A stretch of DNA of 24,155 bases from an uncultured bacterium (GTDB lineage: Bacteria > Bacillota_I > Bacilli_A > RF39 > UBA660). The notes beneath the pieces are model-generated. The model saw only the letters and a program-made list of their open reading frames with translations. It was not told the DNA's origin and made no database searches. The stretch lies in NCBI GenBank assembly GCA_949288625.1, contig CASEKZ010000050.1, forward strand, positions 1 through 24,155, in the 5' to 3' direction. The position numbers were made by a program, and so were the translations under genes. Below, piece by piece: positions 16,413 through 24,155 of the stretch. How positions within the stretch are numbered: the stretch's first letter is position 1; each line of letters starts with the position of its first letter.

Positions 16413-18248
16413 ATGAAAGCGATAGAAGTTATATTATTACCATTTGTTTTTGTGTATAAAGGGTTTATATCCGTCTTATTAATACCATATTACTTTGTTT
16501 TAGGAGTTGTAAAGCTTTTTCAACTTATTGTAGGAAAAAATGAGGTAAAAGATAAGAAAGTTATTCCAGAGTTAAAAAAAGGTGAAAAAGTAAAAGTGGT
16601 TAAAACAATTAGATCGGCTTATGATAAACCAAACGTTCCGCCTAAAGAAACCGACCCGGTAAAGTTAAAACAAGAAAAGGATGAAAAAACCGCAAAAAGG
16701 CAAAGAGAATTTGAGCGATTAGTTAAAAAAGCAAGACAAGAAGAAGCTAAAAGAATTAAAGAACAAGAAAAAATAAGAATTGAAAGCGAAAAAAAAGAGG
16801 CTGAAAAAGCAAGAAGAGAATTAGAAATTAAAAAAAGAGAAGAACAGCAAGAATCACAAAAGCTAGCAAAAGAAGAAGCTTTAAGAAAAAAAGGTCAGCC
16901 AGTTAATTTTTATGAAAAACTTAAGTCAATATACAAAAAACTTACGTATAATAAAAAAGAAGCTTTAGAGTTAGAAGCTAAAAAAGTCGTTTTAGATGAA
17001 CAATTTAAGGATCAAAAAAACAATACTTCAAGGTTTGAAAAGCCTTTAATATTTAACTACGTTGCTAAAAACGCCGCGGGAGAAATAGAAAAAAGTAGTA
17101 TTGAGGCTTTATCAAGGGTAGATGTGCATTCTTTTTTACTTGCGGAAGGTTATGAAGTATATGATATTTCCGTTGCAAAAGCACCAGTTGGTATTACTAT
17201 TGGTGGTACACATAGAATCAAAAGAAATAGACTTATTTTTTATCTTTCACAATTATCTGCTTATTTAAAGGCTGGAATTGCTTTGGCACCGGCAGTTAAA
17301 ATACTAGATGAGCAAGCTAGTAATAAGTTAGAAAAAAAAGTATGGCGTGCGGTTTATTATGATTTATCAATGGGTGATGTATTATCAGCCGCAATGGAAA
17401 AAAGAAAAGATGCGTTTCCTAAGCTTCTTATAAACATGATTAAAACGGCTGAAATGACTGGTAATTTACCAGAGACACTAGATGATATGGTTGAATATTA
17501 TACAGAATCAGAAAACACTAAAAGACAAATGAAATCAGCAATGATGTATCCTGCGGTGGTAAGTATTTTTGCAATCGTTGTTGTAACTTTTATACTTATG
17601 TGGGTTGTTCCTCAGTTTGTTGATATATATGCTGATTTAGGTAGTGATGTACCTGCTATTACAAAGTTTGTAATTTCAATAAGTGATTTTCTTAAAGATT
17701 ATTTAATATATATATTATTAGTAATTATAGTTTTGATTTTAATTTACTTATACTTATTTAAAAACATCAAAGCGTTTAGAAAAACGATGCAGGAGTTTAT
17801 GATGCATTTACCTGTATTTGGTAAAATAATAATATATAATGAAGTTACCATTTTTACTAAAACTTTCGCAAATTTAATTAATCATAACGTTTTTATTACC
17901 GATTCAATAGACGTTTTAAGTAAAATTACTGATAATGAAGTGTATAAAAGGCTTATATATGATACGGCTAAAAACCTAACAAAGGGAAACACCATATCGA
18001 TGGCTTTTAAAGATCATTGGGCGTTTCCTAACATAGCTTATCAAATGCTTTTAACAGGTGAAAAAACAGGTAGGTTAGGTCAAATGATGGAAAGGGTATC
18101 AGAGTATTACCAAGAACAGCATCGAACCATTATTAATCAAATGAAAACGTTAATAGAGCCCGTTTTAATAATAACTTTAGCTGTAATTGTAGGTGGAATA
18201 CTACTTGCGGTTATAATACCAATGTACAGTATGTATGACGCATTATAG
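16413..18248 (+). CDS. pilC: Type IV pilus assembly platform protein PilC with a long N-terminal extension
   Basis: Inner-membrane platform on which the assembly ATPase works. The canonical PilC part is residues about 205-611. It opens with FNYVAKNAAGEIEKSSIEAL, followed by two T2SSF repeats and membrane segments near 378-400, 428-452 and 580-605. Ahead of this is an unusual extension of about 200 residues: a hydrophobic segment at 2-40 that looks membrane-inserting, then a Lys/Glu/Arg-rich stretch (about 80-185) predicted as a coiled coil. Ordinary PilC proteins are about 400 residues. AAAGGTG lies 8 bases before the ATG. pilD follows after 11 bases, so the two form an operon. Confidence 0.92.
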   Translation: MKAIEVILLPFVFVYKGFISVLLIPYYFVLGVVKLFQLIVGKNEVKDKKVIPELKKGEKVKVVKTIRSAYDKPNVPPKETDPVKLKQEKDEKTAKRQREFERLVKKARQEEAKRIKEQEKIRIESEKKEAEKARRELEIKKREEQQESQKLAKEEALRKKGQPVNFYEKLKSIYKKLTYNKKEALELEAKKVVLDEQFKDQKNNTSRFEKPLIFNYVAKNAAGEIEKSSIEALSRVDVHSFLLAEGYEVYDISVAKAPVGITIGGTHRIKRNRLIFYLSQLSAYLKAGIALAPAVKILDEQASNKLEKKVWRAVYYDLSMGDVLSAAMEKRKDAFPKLLINMIKTAEMTGNLPETLDDMVEYYTESENTKRQMKSAMMYPAVVSIFAIVVVTFILMWVVPQFVDIYADLGSDVPAITKFVISISDFLKDYLIYILLVIIVLILIYLYLFKNIKAFRKTMQEFMMHLPVFGKIIIYNEVTIFTKTFANLINHNVFITDSIDVLSKITDNEVYKRLIYDTAKNLTKGNTISMAFKDHWAFPNIAYQMLLTGEKTGRLGQMMERVSEYYQEQHRTIINQMKTLIEPVLIITLAVIVGGILLAVIIPMYSMYDAL

Positions 18249-18259
18249 AGGTGTATTTT

Positions 18260-19048
18260 ATGAACATTGAATTTATTACCGGAACCATGATATTTATAAT
18301 TGGTTTAATATTTGGTTCCTTTTACAACGTGGTTGGATATAGATTGCCTAATAACATGTCTATTGTATTTCCTACGTCACATTGTCCAAATTGTAATCAT
18401 AAGTTAAGGTTTTATGAATTAATACCGGTTATTTCTTATATATTTTTACTAGGCAAATGTAAAAATTGTAAAAAAAGGATATCTTTATCTTATCCTTTTT
18501 TCGAAATTATAACCGGGGTTTTGTTTTTACTTTCATACCTTGTTTTTGGTATTAACATGAAATTCTTAATTAGCGTAACGTTTATTTCAATTTTAATAAT
18601 AATAAGCATTAGTGATATAAAGTATTACATAATACCTAATGAAGTTATTATAGCAGGTTCTATAATCATTATTATTGAATTTATAATTAATTCTTTAATT
18701 ACTGATGTTAGTATTATTAATGGTGTTGTTATGCCAATTTTAAATGGTTTAGGTGCTTTCGCAATATTATATTTATTCAAAATATTTGGTGATGCACTTT
18801 TTCAAAAAGAAAGCTTAGGTGGCGGTGATATTAAATTATTATTTTTAATAGGGTTAGTTCTTGGTTTTGATATGTCAATTGTTGTAATTTTTATTGCATC
18901 ATTTATTGCGTTACCATTATCAGTTATAAGTCTTATTAAAAACGACAATAACGTGTTACCATTTGGGCCATATCTTTCGTTAGCCTCAGTAATCGTGTTA
19001 TTAACCAACTTAAATCTTGATATGATTTTAAATTTTTTTACTAAATAA
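18260..19048 (+). CDS. pilD: Prepilin leader peptidase/N-methyltransferase
   Basis: Polytopic membrane aspartic peptidase that cuts the short positively charged leader of type IV prepilins and methylates the new N-terminus. It is 262 residues. The cytoplasmic methylase-associated loop has the zinc tetrad Cys42, Cys45, Cys67, Cys70. The two catalytic aspartates are Asp119 (ISDIKYY) and Asp190 (GGGD). The ATG at 18260 is taken over a GTG at 18251 because AGAGGTG sits 6 bases before it. Clear substrates in this window are the pilins starting at 19206, 22403 and 22888, and possibly the one at 4539. Confidence 0.95.
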   Translation: MNIEFITGTMIFIIGLIFGSFYNVVGYRLPNNMSIVFPTSHCPNCNHKLRFYELIPVISYIFLLGKCKNCKKRISLSYPFFEIITGVLFLLSYLVFGINMKFLISVTFISILIIISISDIKYYIIPNEVIIAGSIIIIIEFIINSLITDVSIINGVVMPILNGLGAFAILYLFKIFGDALFQKESLGGGDIKLLFLIGLVLGFDMSIVVIFIASFIALPLSVISLIKNDNNVLPFGPYLSLASVIVLLTNLNLDMILNFFTK

Positions 19049-19051
19049 AAG

Positions 19052-19106
19052 AACGCATTGATATCTACTTTTAAAACGCAGTTTAAGATAATAATGCGTT
19101 TTTTTT
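19052..19106 (+). terminator. Intrinsic terminator after pilD
   Basis: AACGCATT (19052-19059) pairs with AATGCGTT (19093-19100), extended inward by ATATCT/AGATAA pairing, with a T run to 19106. It isolates the large pilin gene from pilC-pilD. Confidence 0.82.
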
Positions 19107-19152
19107 CGTTTACAGAAATTTACGACTTCGTTTTCCACAATTGATAAAAATA

Positions 19153-19181
19153 TTGACCGGGGGGGGGGTTAGTGATATTAT
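19153..19181 (+). promoter_or_regulatory. Promoter of the large pilin with a G10 tract in its spacer
   Basis: TTGACC (19153-19158) and TATTAT (19176-19181) are exactly 17 bases apart, and a TG at 19173-19174 forms an extended -10. The first ten spacer bases are all G. Gain or loss of one G would move the spacer to 18 or 16, so pilin expression is likely to vary by slippage. Confidence 0.75.
19159..19168 (+). repeat. Homopolymeric G10 tract
   Basis: Ten consecutive G in DNA that is otherwise strongly AT-rich; I see no other G or C run approaching this length in the window. It fills the 5' part of the pilin promoter spacer. Confidence 0.97.
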
Positions 19182-19205
19182 AAACATGAAAACGGAGTGA
19201 TTTTA

Positions 19206-20927
19206 GTGGATAAAAAAGGTTTTACACTAATAGAATTATTGGTTTCGATAGCTGTTATTATTTCGATAACCACGATTGCAATAGTAGGGGTAACAGGTAT
19301 TAGTAATAAAAGTAAAGAACAAGCATATGAAAGGGTAAAAGACCAAATAATGACCGCCGCTGAGCAATATTTTGATTCAAGAGAATATTTGTTTGAAAAT
19401 CTTGCTGATGATGCTTATGGTGTAATAACGGTTGGTATGTTGGTTGATGAAGATTATCTAAACAAAGTAACGGATCCTAGAACAGGAAAAAGCGTTAATT
19501 ATTGTAGTCAAGTTCAAGTTAGTATAAAAAATGGTAGATATGTATCAAAATTTAAAGAATATGAAGATGGTATAAAGTGTGATAATGATAGTTTTGTTTC
19601 ATTGAAGGAGCCCGGGTCTGCTAGTATAAGTATTACTCCTTATAAAAGTGGAGATAAAACACATGCTAAAGTTAATAGTGTTAATGGATGGTATAATATA
19701 AAAGCTTTAGGTGAAGGCGCTAAATTGGCTTTATATGTTACAGCGGATACACAAGGTAATGGAAAAATAAAAGGAATAAAAAGATGTACTGGTTCTACTT
19801 TGTGTACTGATTTTGGTAATGATTATATAACTGATGAATTAACTTACGAAGACACTAGCGTATATGGTACTGATACATCTAAAACCGCTTGTTATCTAGC
19901 TACTAATATTTCTGGTAATTCCGCTTATACTTGCTTTAAAGCCCAAGTTGATACGGTAAGACCAATAGTAAATTTAGAGGTAGAAGGAACTGCAAAAAAC
20001 AATGGAAATTCAAGAGTAAAAAATTATACTGGAGATAAAAAATGGTATACAAGTGATGTAGATGTCTTGATAAATGATATGTCTTCAGACGTAAAAAAAT
20101 GGTCTTGGAGAACTGATAGTTGGAGTAGCGATGAATTTACTTACGAGCAGCTAAATACTTCGGAGGTAAAAAATAGCTTATATATTACTGCCGAAGGAAG
20201 TAATAGGTACGTTGAAATAAATTTAACTGATAAAGCAGGAAACACGAATACTTATACAAAGAAAAATATAAATATTGATAAAACCGTTCCTAAGTGTACT
20301 GTATCTATAAGCGGTGAAAACAAAAACGGAGATAAATATAAAGAAAATGGTTGGTATACAAGTAACGTTAGATTAACTGGAAAATGTCAAGATGCTACTT
20401 CTGGGTGTAAAGAAAATACCATAGAAAATGTGTATAATAACGAAATATCAAAAGAAGCAAGATCTCCGGGATACGTTACTGATAACGCAGGTAATTCTAC
20501 TATATGTGACTCGAAGAGTTTTGGAGTTGATCGAACGGCACCAGTTCTTCACAATGCAACACTTAGTTGTGACGAGTATAATATTCAAAATCGTATTGTT
20601 TTGGAAATTACTGATAATTATAGTGGTTTTGCTGATTCTCCATTTACTTATACACATAGCCGCACTAATGATTCTGCTGAAAATAATTATTATACGGAAC
20701 AAAAAATAGGTACAAATAAATTTTGGCATGGTTTTGGATATGTTTCTTCAGAAGAAAATATTGTAACAATAAATAGTATAACCTTGAAAGATAATGCTGG
20801 AAATAGTAAAACGTATAGTAATAACCCAATATCGTGTAGTTATGCTAGTGGTGGTAGAAATAAGAAAGCTCCTTATTCTTGCCCTGATGGTAATCCAGAA
20901 ACACAATGCACGATACGGTTTAAATAA
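19206..20927 (+). CDS. Large type IV prepilin with tandem Ig-like domains
   Basis: The 573-residue protein begins with a class III prepilin signature: leader MDKKG, cleavage, then FTLIELLVSIAVIISI with Glu at mature position 5. After a pilin-like region comes a series of related modules. Three start with Asp-[Thr/Lys/Arg]-X-X-Pro at residues 249, 358 and 442 (DTVRP, DKTVP, DRTAP). These carry WYTS motifs and end in D-[KN]-AGN segments, typical of bacterial Ig-like surface domains. Several Cys pairs may form disulfides. It is several times longer than a usual pilin, suggesting a surface-exposed adhesive stalk or tip. GTG at 19206 is chosen over 19197 because GGAGTG overlaps the latter and lies 6 bases ahead of the former. 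Confidence 0.9.
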   Translation: MDKKGFTLIELLVSIAVIISITTIAIVGVTGISNKSKEQAYERVKDQIMTAAEQYFDSREYLFENLADDAYGVITVGMLVDEDYLNKVTDPRTGKSVNYCSQVQVSIKNGRYVSKFKEYEDGIKCDNDSFVSLKEPGSASISITPYKSGDKTHAKVNSVNGWYNIKALGEGAKLALYVTADTQGNGKIKGIKRCTGSTLCTDFGNDYITDELTYEDTSVYGTDTSKTACYLATNISGNSAYTCFKAQVDTVRPIVNLEVEGTAKNNGNSRVKNYTGDKKWYTSDVDVLINDMSSDVKKWSWRTDSWSSDEFTYEQLNTSEVKNSLYITAEGSNRYVEINLTDKAGNTNTYTKKNINIDKTVPKCTVSISGENKNGDKYKENGWYTSNVRLTGKCQDATSGCKENTIENVYNNEISKEARSPGYVTDNAGNSTICDSKSFGVDRTAPVLHNATLSCDEYNIQNRIVLEITDNYSGFADSPFTYTHSRTNDSAENNYYTEQKIGTNKFWHGFGYVSSEENIVTINSITLKDNAGNSKTYSNNPISCSYASGGRNKKAPYSCPDGNPETQCTIRFK

Positions 20928-20940
20928 ATGATATTATGGT

Positions 20941-20980
20941 AAATTAAAACAGTAATCATTTTTGATTACTGTTTTAATTT
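20941..20980. terminator. Perfect bidirectional terminator between the large pilin and pilB
   Basis: An 18-bp perfect inverted repeat (20941-20958 with 20963-20980) around loop TTTT, with T-rich ends on both strands. It ends both convergent transcripts. Confidence 0.92.
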
Positions 20981-22283
20981 ATATATCAAGTGTTTCCATA
21001 TCGCTAGAAATATCACTTGGCGTGGTATTTATTTGTTGTTGAATATTATTTTCTTTTTTAGTAGATTTACTATCTATTCCTAACACTATTTTTGTTGATT
21101 CATCATCAAGTTCAACTAGTCTTAGTATTTCTTCAATCGTAGTTATGTTTTGAATTACTTTTTGTAAACCATCTTGCAATAGGGAAGTAGTACTAGGGGT
21201 ATAAACTAACTTTCTTAATTCTTCTTTTGGTATGCCATTTGATATTGCATCACGTATTTCTTGTGTAATTATAAGAACTTCATGAATTGCAATTCTTCCT
21301 TTATAACCACCGACGCATTTATCACAACCTTTAGCATATGCTAACTCTTGTACGTCTATACCTAGATTTGCTTTTATAAGTTTTTTTTCATAATCTATTG
21401 CGGGTCTTTTTTGGATGCAATGAGGACATATTCTTCTGGCTAGTTTTTGTGATACGATTCCGTTTAAAGAACTTGCTAAAAGGTATGTTTCAACGTCCAT
21501 ATCGCGTAAACGTTCGATTGTGTTTAACGCGTTATTAGTATGTAACGTAGATAATACTAAGTGCCCAGTAATTGACGCTCTAACAGCTATTTTAGCGGTT
21601 TCATCATCACGAATCTCACCAATCATTATGATGTCTGGATCCTGACGCAATATTGAACGAAGTACATTAGCAAAGGTAAGTCCAATATCACTATTAACTT
21701 GTATTTGATTAATACCATCAATGTTCATTTCAACCGGATCTTCAACGGTAACAATATTTACTTCTGGGGTATTAAGTAACTGTAAAAGTGAGTAAACGGT
21801 AGTTGACTTACCAGAACCAGTAGCTCCAGTAATAAGTATAATTCCGTTAGGTTCTTTAATAAGTTCTTTCATCTTTCTTAAGTTATTAGGCGAAAAGCCA
21901 AGACTTTCAAGACCATTTAAACTTGAAGAATAATCAAGGATACGGATAACTATTTTTTCACCTTCGTTAGTAGGAAGTGAAGAAACACGCATGTCAAGAT
22001 TAATGCCTTTTATGTTTGTTTTTATGGCGCCATCTTGTGGCAACCTTGATTCGGTAATATCCATTCCTGATATGATTTTTAAACGTGCTACTAAGTTTTT
22101 TTTAATATTTTCTGGAATTATTGTGTAGTCAATTAATATTCCATCTATTCTAAATCTTACTTTTATTGTTTTTTCTTTAGGATCAAAATGAATATCACTA
22201 GCACCTGCTTCTGCAGCGGTATATATAATTTCGTTAACGATTTCAGTTATTGGTAATTTTGTAAAATCAATTTGTTTTAACAT
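20979..22283 (-). CDS. pilB: Type IV pilus assembly ATPase PilB (GspE family), lacking the usual N-terminal domain
   Basis: Hexameric cytoplasmic ATPase powering pilus extension. At 434 residues it holds the N2 domain with the ASDIHFDP motif near 28-35, Walker A GATGSGKST at 153-161, Asp box near 181, Walker B ending at Glu223, the His box (TGHLVLSTLHTN), and the zinc tetracysteine (CPHC and CDKC) typical of assembly rather than retraction ATPases. The N-terminal MshEN/GSPII_E_N domain of about 130 residues is absent. A polar tail rich in Ser, Asn and Gln ends the protein. It points against all the other pilus genes. AAGGAAG precedes the ATG on the minus strand. Confidence 0.95.
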   Translation of the reverse strand: MLKQIDFTKLPITEIVNEIIYTAAEAGASDIHFDPKEKTIKVRFRIDGILIDYTIIPENIKKNLVARLKIISGMDITESRLPQDGAIKTNIKGINLDMRVSSLPTNEGEKIVIRILDYSSSLNGLESLGFSPNNLRKMKELIKEPNGIILITGATGSGKSTTVYSLLQLLNTPEVNIVTVEDPVEMNIDGINQIQVNSDIGLTFANVLRSILRQDPDIIMIGEIRDDETAKIAVRASITGHLVLSTLHTNNALNTIERLRDMDVETYLLASSLNGIVSQKLARRICPHCIQKRPAIDYEKKLIKANLGIDVQELAYAKGCDKCVGGYKGRIAIHEVLIITQEIRDAISNGIPKEELRKLVYTPSTTSLLQDGLQKVIQNITTIEEILRLVELDDESTKIVLGIDSKSTKKENNIQQQINTTPSDISSDMETLDI

Positions 22284-22402
22284 AACATCGCTTCCTTTTT
22301 ATTCTTTTGTCCCTTATTATTTTTTATCTTTATGCTAGATTTTATTATGATAATATTATATAATATATTTTAGAAGATAGCAAGTAAAGTTAGGGTGATA
22401 AA
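22284..22402. promoter_or_regulatory. Divergent promoter region between pilB and the small pilins
   Basis: This 119-base AT-rich region must drive both pilB (minus) and the small pilins (plus). TATAAT at 22359-22364 can serve as a plus-strand -10 for the pilin transcript. I see no clear -35 for it, and no single best minus-strand promoter. Confidence 0.45.
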
Positions 22403-22873
22403 ATGAAAAAGAATAATAAAGGTTTTTTCTTGGCGGAAACAATTATCATGATTGCACTCGTTACAACGGTAATGGCGTTTGTTTATCCTAATATTTCAAA
22501 GCTATATGAAACGTACGTTGATAAAACAAAGTATTATGACCAAACCCAAGATATATATACACTTCGTGCGGTTTATGATTACTTAATAAGTACCAGCAAT
22601 GTTATAAATGATAAAACCACTAATGGTAGTAAGTCCATAAGTTCTTTAGATGAAGGAAAAATAGATAATAATGATGTTATGATACAAGGGCTACAAGAAT
22701 TGTACATTATTAGTTATACAGAACATCCAAGTGCAGGCGAAAATTATGATTTTACAAGGTATTTAAATAGAATGAAAGTTAAAACCTATGATACTTTTTC
22801 ATATCGTTTAATTGGTGTTTTTGAAGGAAATAGATATGCATCAGTTAAAATTGATGATCCAAGTCCATATTAA
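22403..22873 (+). CDS. Minor type IV prepilin
   Basis: 156 residues. The leader MKKNNKG is followed by FFLAETIIMIALVTTVMAFVYP, a class III prepilin N-terminus with Glu at mature position 5 and an uninterrupted hydrophobic helix. The rest is a small soluble domain without cysteines. AGGGTGATAAA precedes the ATG. It forms a pair with the next pilin 14 bases downstream, and resembles in arrangement the small ComG-type pseudopilins of Firmicutes that prime fibre assembly. I cannot assign a specific ComG letter. Confidence 0.88.
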   Translation: MKKNNKGFFLAETIIMIALVTTVMAFVYPNISKLYETYVDKTKYYDQTQDIYTLRAVYDYLISTSNVINDKTTNGSKSISSLDEGKIDNNDVMIQGLQELYIISYTEHPSAGENYDFTRYLNRMKVKTYDTFSYRLIGVFEGNRYASVKIDDPSPY

Positions 22874-22887
22874 AAGGTGGTTGAAAG

Positions 22888-23268
22888 ATGATGAAATTAA
22901 ATCAAAAAGGTGTTACGTTAGTTGAGTTAATTGTTAGTTTTGCACTAGTTGCGGTAGCTATAGTATATTTTTATCAAACTTTGTACACCGTTAAAAATTT
23001 ATACAGTAAATCCCAAAAGGAAACAAATGAATTCGTAGATGTTAATTACGCATTTAGGATAATTGATGCTTTATATGATAACCTTAAAGAAGATGAAAAT
23101 ATATGTGATAAGATTAATGATTATGGAAAAAAAGATAGTTATTTTAAAGCAAAAGCTAATGAATCTTGTTTATCTAATTCAAATGATTTTCAATATGTAT
23201 CATTTAAAATAAATGGTAAAGATTATAAGTTATATCGTTATTTAGGAATAAATCAAAACGTATCGTAA
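22888..23268 (+). CDS. Minor type IV prepilin
   Basis: 126 residues. The leader MMKLNQKG is followed by VTLVELIVSFALVAVAIVYF, again with Glu at mature position 5. A short soluble domain follows, with two cysteines (near residues 81 and 101) that could pair. AAAGGTGG lies 7 bases before the first ATG; the second ATG at 22891 is less well spaced. It is transcribed with the preceding pilin and ends before an intrinsic terminator. Probably a minor or initiating subunit. Confidence 0.88.
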   Translation: MMKLNQKGVTLVELIVSFALVAVAIVYFYQTLYTVKNLYSKSQKETNEFVDVNYAFRIIDALYDNLKEDENICDKINDYGKKDSYFKAKANESCLSNSNDFQYVSFKINGKDYKLYRYLGINQNVS

Positions 23269-23304
23269 AAAATAAATTATGAATATATATATCGTAAATA
23301 ATTA

Positions 23305-24155
23305 TTAAAATAATCTAAAGATAAAGTATTTTAAGTACTTTATTTTTTTATTAGTTATCATTGAAATGGTCTGCATCCAAATACATAATCCTCCAAATGA
23401 TAATGCATAGTATGATAGTATCATTTTAACAATGTTATTTATTTGTAAATATTTTATTTTAGTAATACCTCCTGTTATTTCTAAAATTATGTTTATCATT
23501 GTTTGGGTGTTATATGAAAGTTTAAATAAATTTCCTAAAAGCGAGGTTAATATGTTAAATAAAATTACTATTCCAAGAATTACAAGTAATTGAGACATAC
23601 TTATTTTTATTACGTCTTTTAGCATGTTTATAAAAGATGTATCTTGAGTTTTAACATCATTTAAAACATTAACTTCATAGATAAAGTTTTTTCTTAATAT
23701 AAACGCTTTAACAAAGTTAGAAAAGTACGTGATTAGTAATATAATTATACCTATTTTACTATTATTAAACGTGCCAATACCAACTGTTCCGATGACAAAT
23801 AATGGGTTTATAAAATGAGTACAACATAGTAGGTTTTCAGCGGTTTTTTCACTAATTAAACCGTTTTTTAAATACTCATTAATAAAAGAGGCACTAGATG
23901 GAGAACCACAAATCATTGAACATATAAATATACTTGTTACAACATCATTAAAATTAAATAAAAAATTAAATGTTTTTTTAATTATTTTAGGAATTATTTT
24001 GTATACTTTAAACTTAACGAGTAAAAGGCCTATTATCATAGTAGGAAGAAGACTTGGAAATATTTTAATAAAGAACATACTGCTACTTTCAATAACACTT
24101 TTTATAACTATTTTTGAGTTTAGTAATATAACAACTTCTATTAATAATAAAAAAT
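23305..24155 (-). CDS. YlbJ-like sporulation integral membrane protein, 5' end outside the window
   Basis: From an internal ATG at 24078 it is 257 residues, but the frame stays open without a stop to the window edge. The extra 25 codons (with IEVVILLNSKIVIKS ahead of FFIKIFPSLLP) continue the family pattern, so the true start lies beyond 24155. It has about seven hydrophobic segments. The motifs FPSLLP, MICGSPSSASF, ENLLCCTHFINPLFVIGTVGIG and a final FGGLCIWMQ segment match the Gate-domain YlbJ family, including the conserved N-PLF-G-V core. In Bacillus, YlbJ is needed for spore formation; its transported substrate is not settled. A nucleoside-recognition-type transporter of another role is the alternative. 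Confidence 0.78.
   Translation of the reverse strand, partial: FLLLIEVVILLNSKIVIKSVIESSSMFFIKIFPSLLPTMIIGLLLVKFKVYKIIPKIIKKTFNFLFNFNDVVTSIFICSMICGSPSSASFINEYLKNGLISEKTAENLLCCTHFINPLFVIGTVGIGTFNNSKIGIIILLITYFSNFVKAFILRKNFIYEVNVLNDVKTQDTSFINMLKDVIKISMSQLLVILGIVILFNILTSLLGNLFKLSYNTQTMINIILEITGGITKIKYLQINNIVKMILSYYALSFGGLCIWMQTISMITNKKIKYLKYFIFRLF
23321..23349 (+). terminator. Intrinsic terminator of the small-pilin operon
   Basis: ATAAAGTA (23321-23328) pairs perfectly with TACTTTAT (23336-23343) around a 7-base loop, followed by a T run. It lies inside the 3' end of the convergent ylbJ-like gene. Confidence 0.75.

Noticed and set aside
20428..20729. ORFs of 93 codons on both strands inside the large pilin gene
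   Set aside because: Both are out-of-frame shadows of a clearly coding pilin module, with no plausible start signals.
20941..20980. Perfect inverted repeat as a recombination site for inverting pilB
   Set aside because: The repeat fits a bidirectional terminator between convergent genes, and I see no matching copy at the other end of pilB near 22284-22402.
1..24155. CRISPR arrays, tRNA or rRNA genes, complete insertion sequences
   Set aside because: No direct-repeat/spacer series, no tRNA-like TTCGA arms with matching acceptor stems, and no intact transposase were found on either strand.

Overview
The window looks like chromosome from an AT-rich, low-GC Gram-positive bacterium of the Bacilli. 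The housekeeping genes are Firmicutes-like (lon, a T-box-controlled valS, proS, a dnaG-rpoD-trmK operon) and Shine-Dalgarno sequences are strong. At least dnaG and trmK end in TGA while tryptophan is written TGG, so the standard bacterial code is used rather than the Mycoplasma code. An uncultured gut lineage near RF39/Erysipelotrichia would fit, but that placement is inference.

Region 1 (1-5131): a decayed-looking TnpB tail, then lon with its own promoter and terminator, a SpoVID-like LysM protein overlapping a YsxE/CotS-like pseudokinase, a small convergent membrane protein, and an unusual pilin-like protein. Region 2 (5132-12326): a P-loop ATPase with a CYTH-like C-terminal half, a LysR regulator, a complete valine T-box leader with valS, a small unknown protein, and proS. 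Region 3 (12396-16281): dnaG-rpoD-trmK as an overlapping operon, facing a YqfQ-like spore protein across a shared bidirectional terminator. Region 4 (16357-23268): a type IV pilus locus with pilC (unusual N-terminal extension), pilD, a large multi-domain pilin, an inverted pilB, and two small pilins. Region 5 (23305-24155): the 3' part of a ylbJ-like gene running off the window edge.

Two themes stand out. First, four genes resemble Bacillus sporulation proteins (SpoVID, YsxE, YqfQ, YlbJ). Two of the blocks keep Bacillus-like gene order (lon...spoVID-ysxE...valS and dnaG-rpoD-trmK-yqfQ), which suggests an endospore former or a recent descendant of one. Second, the pilus locus has a run of ten G exactly inside the 17-bp spacer of the promoter of its large Ig-like pilin. 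This is a strong candidate for phase variation by slipped-strand mispairing. PilB would power assembly, PilC form the membrane platform, PilD cut the prepilins, and the large pilin with the small pilins build the fibre. No PilT, PilM, PilN, PilO or secretin gene is present in the window.
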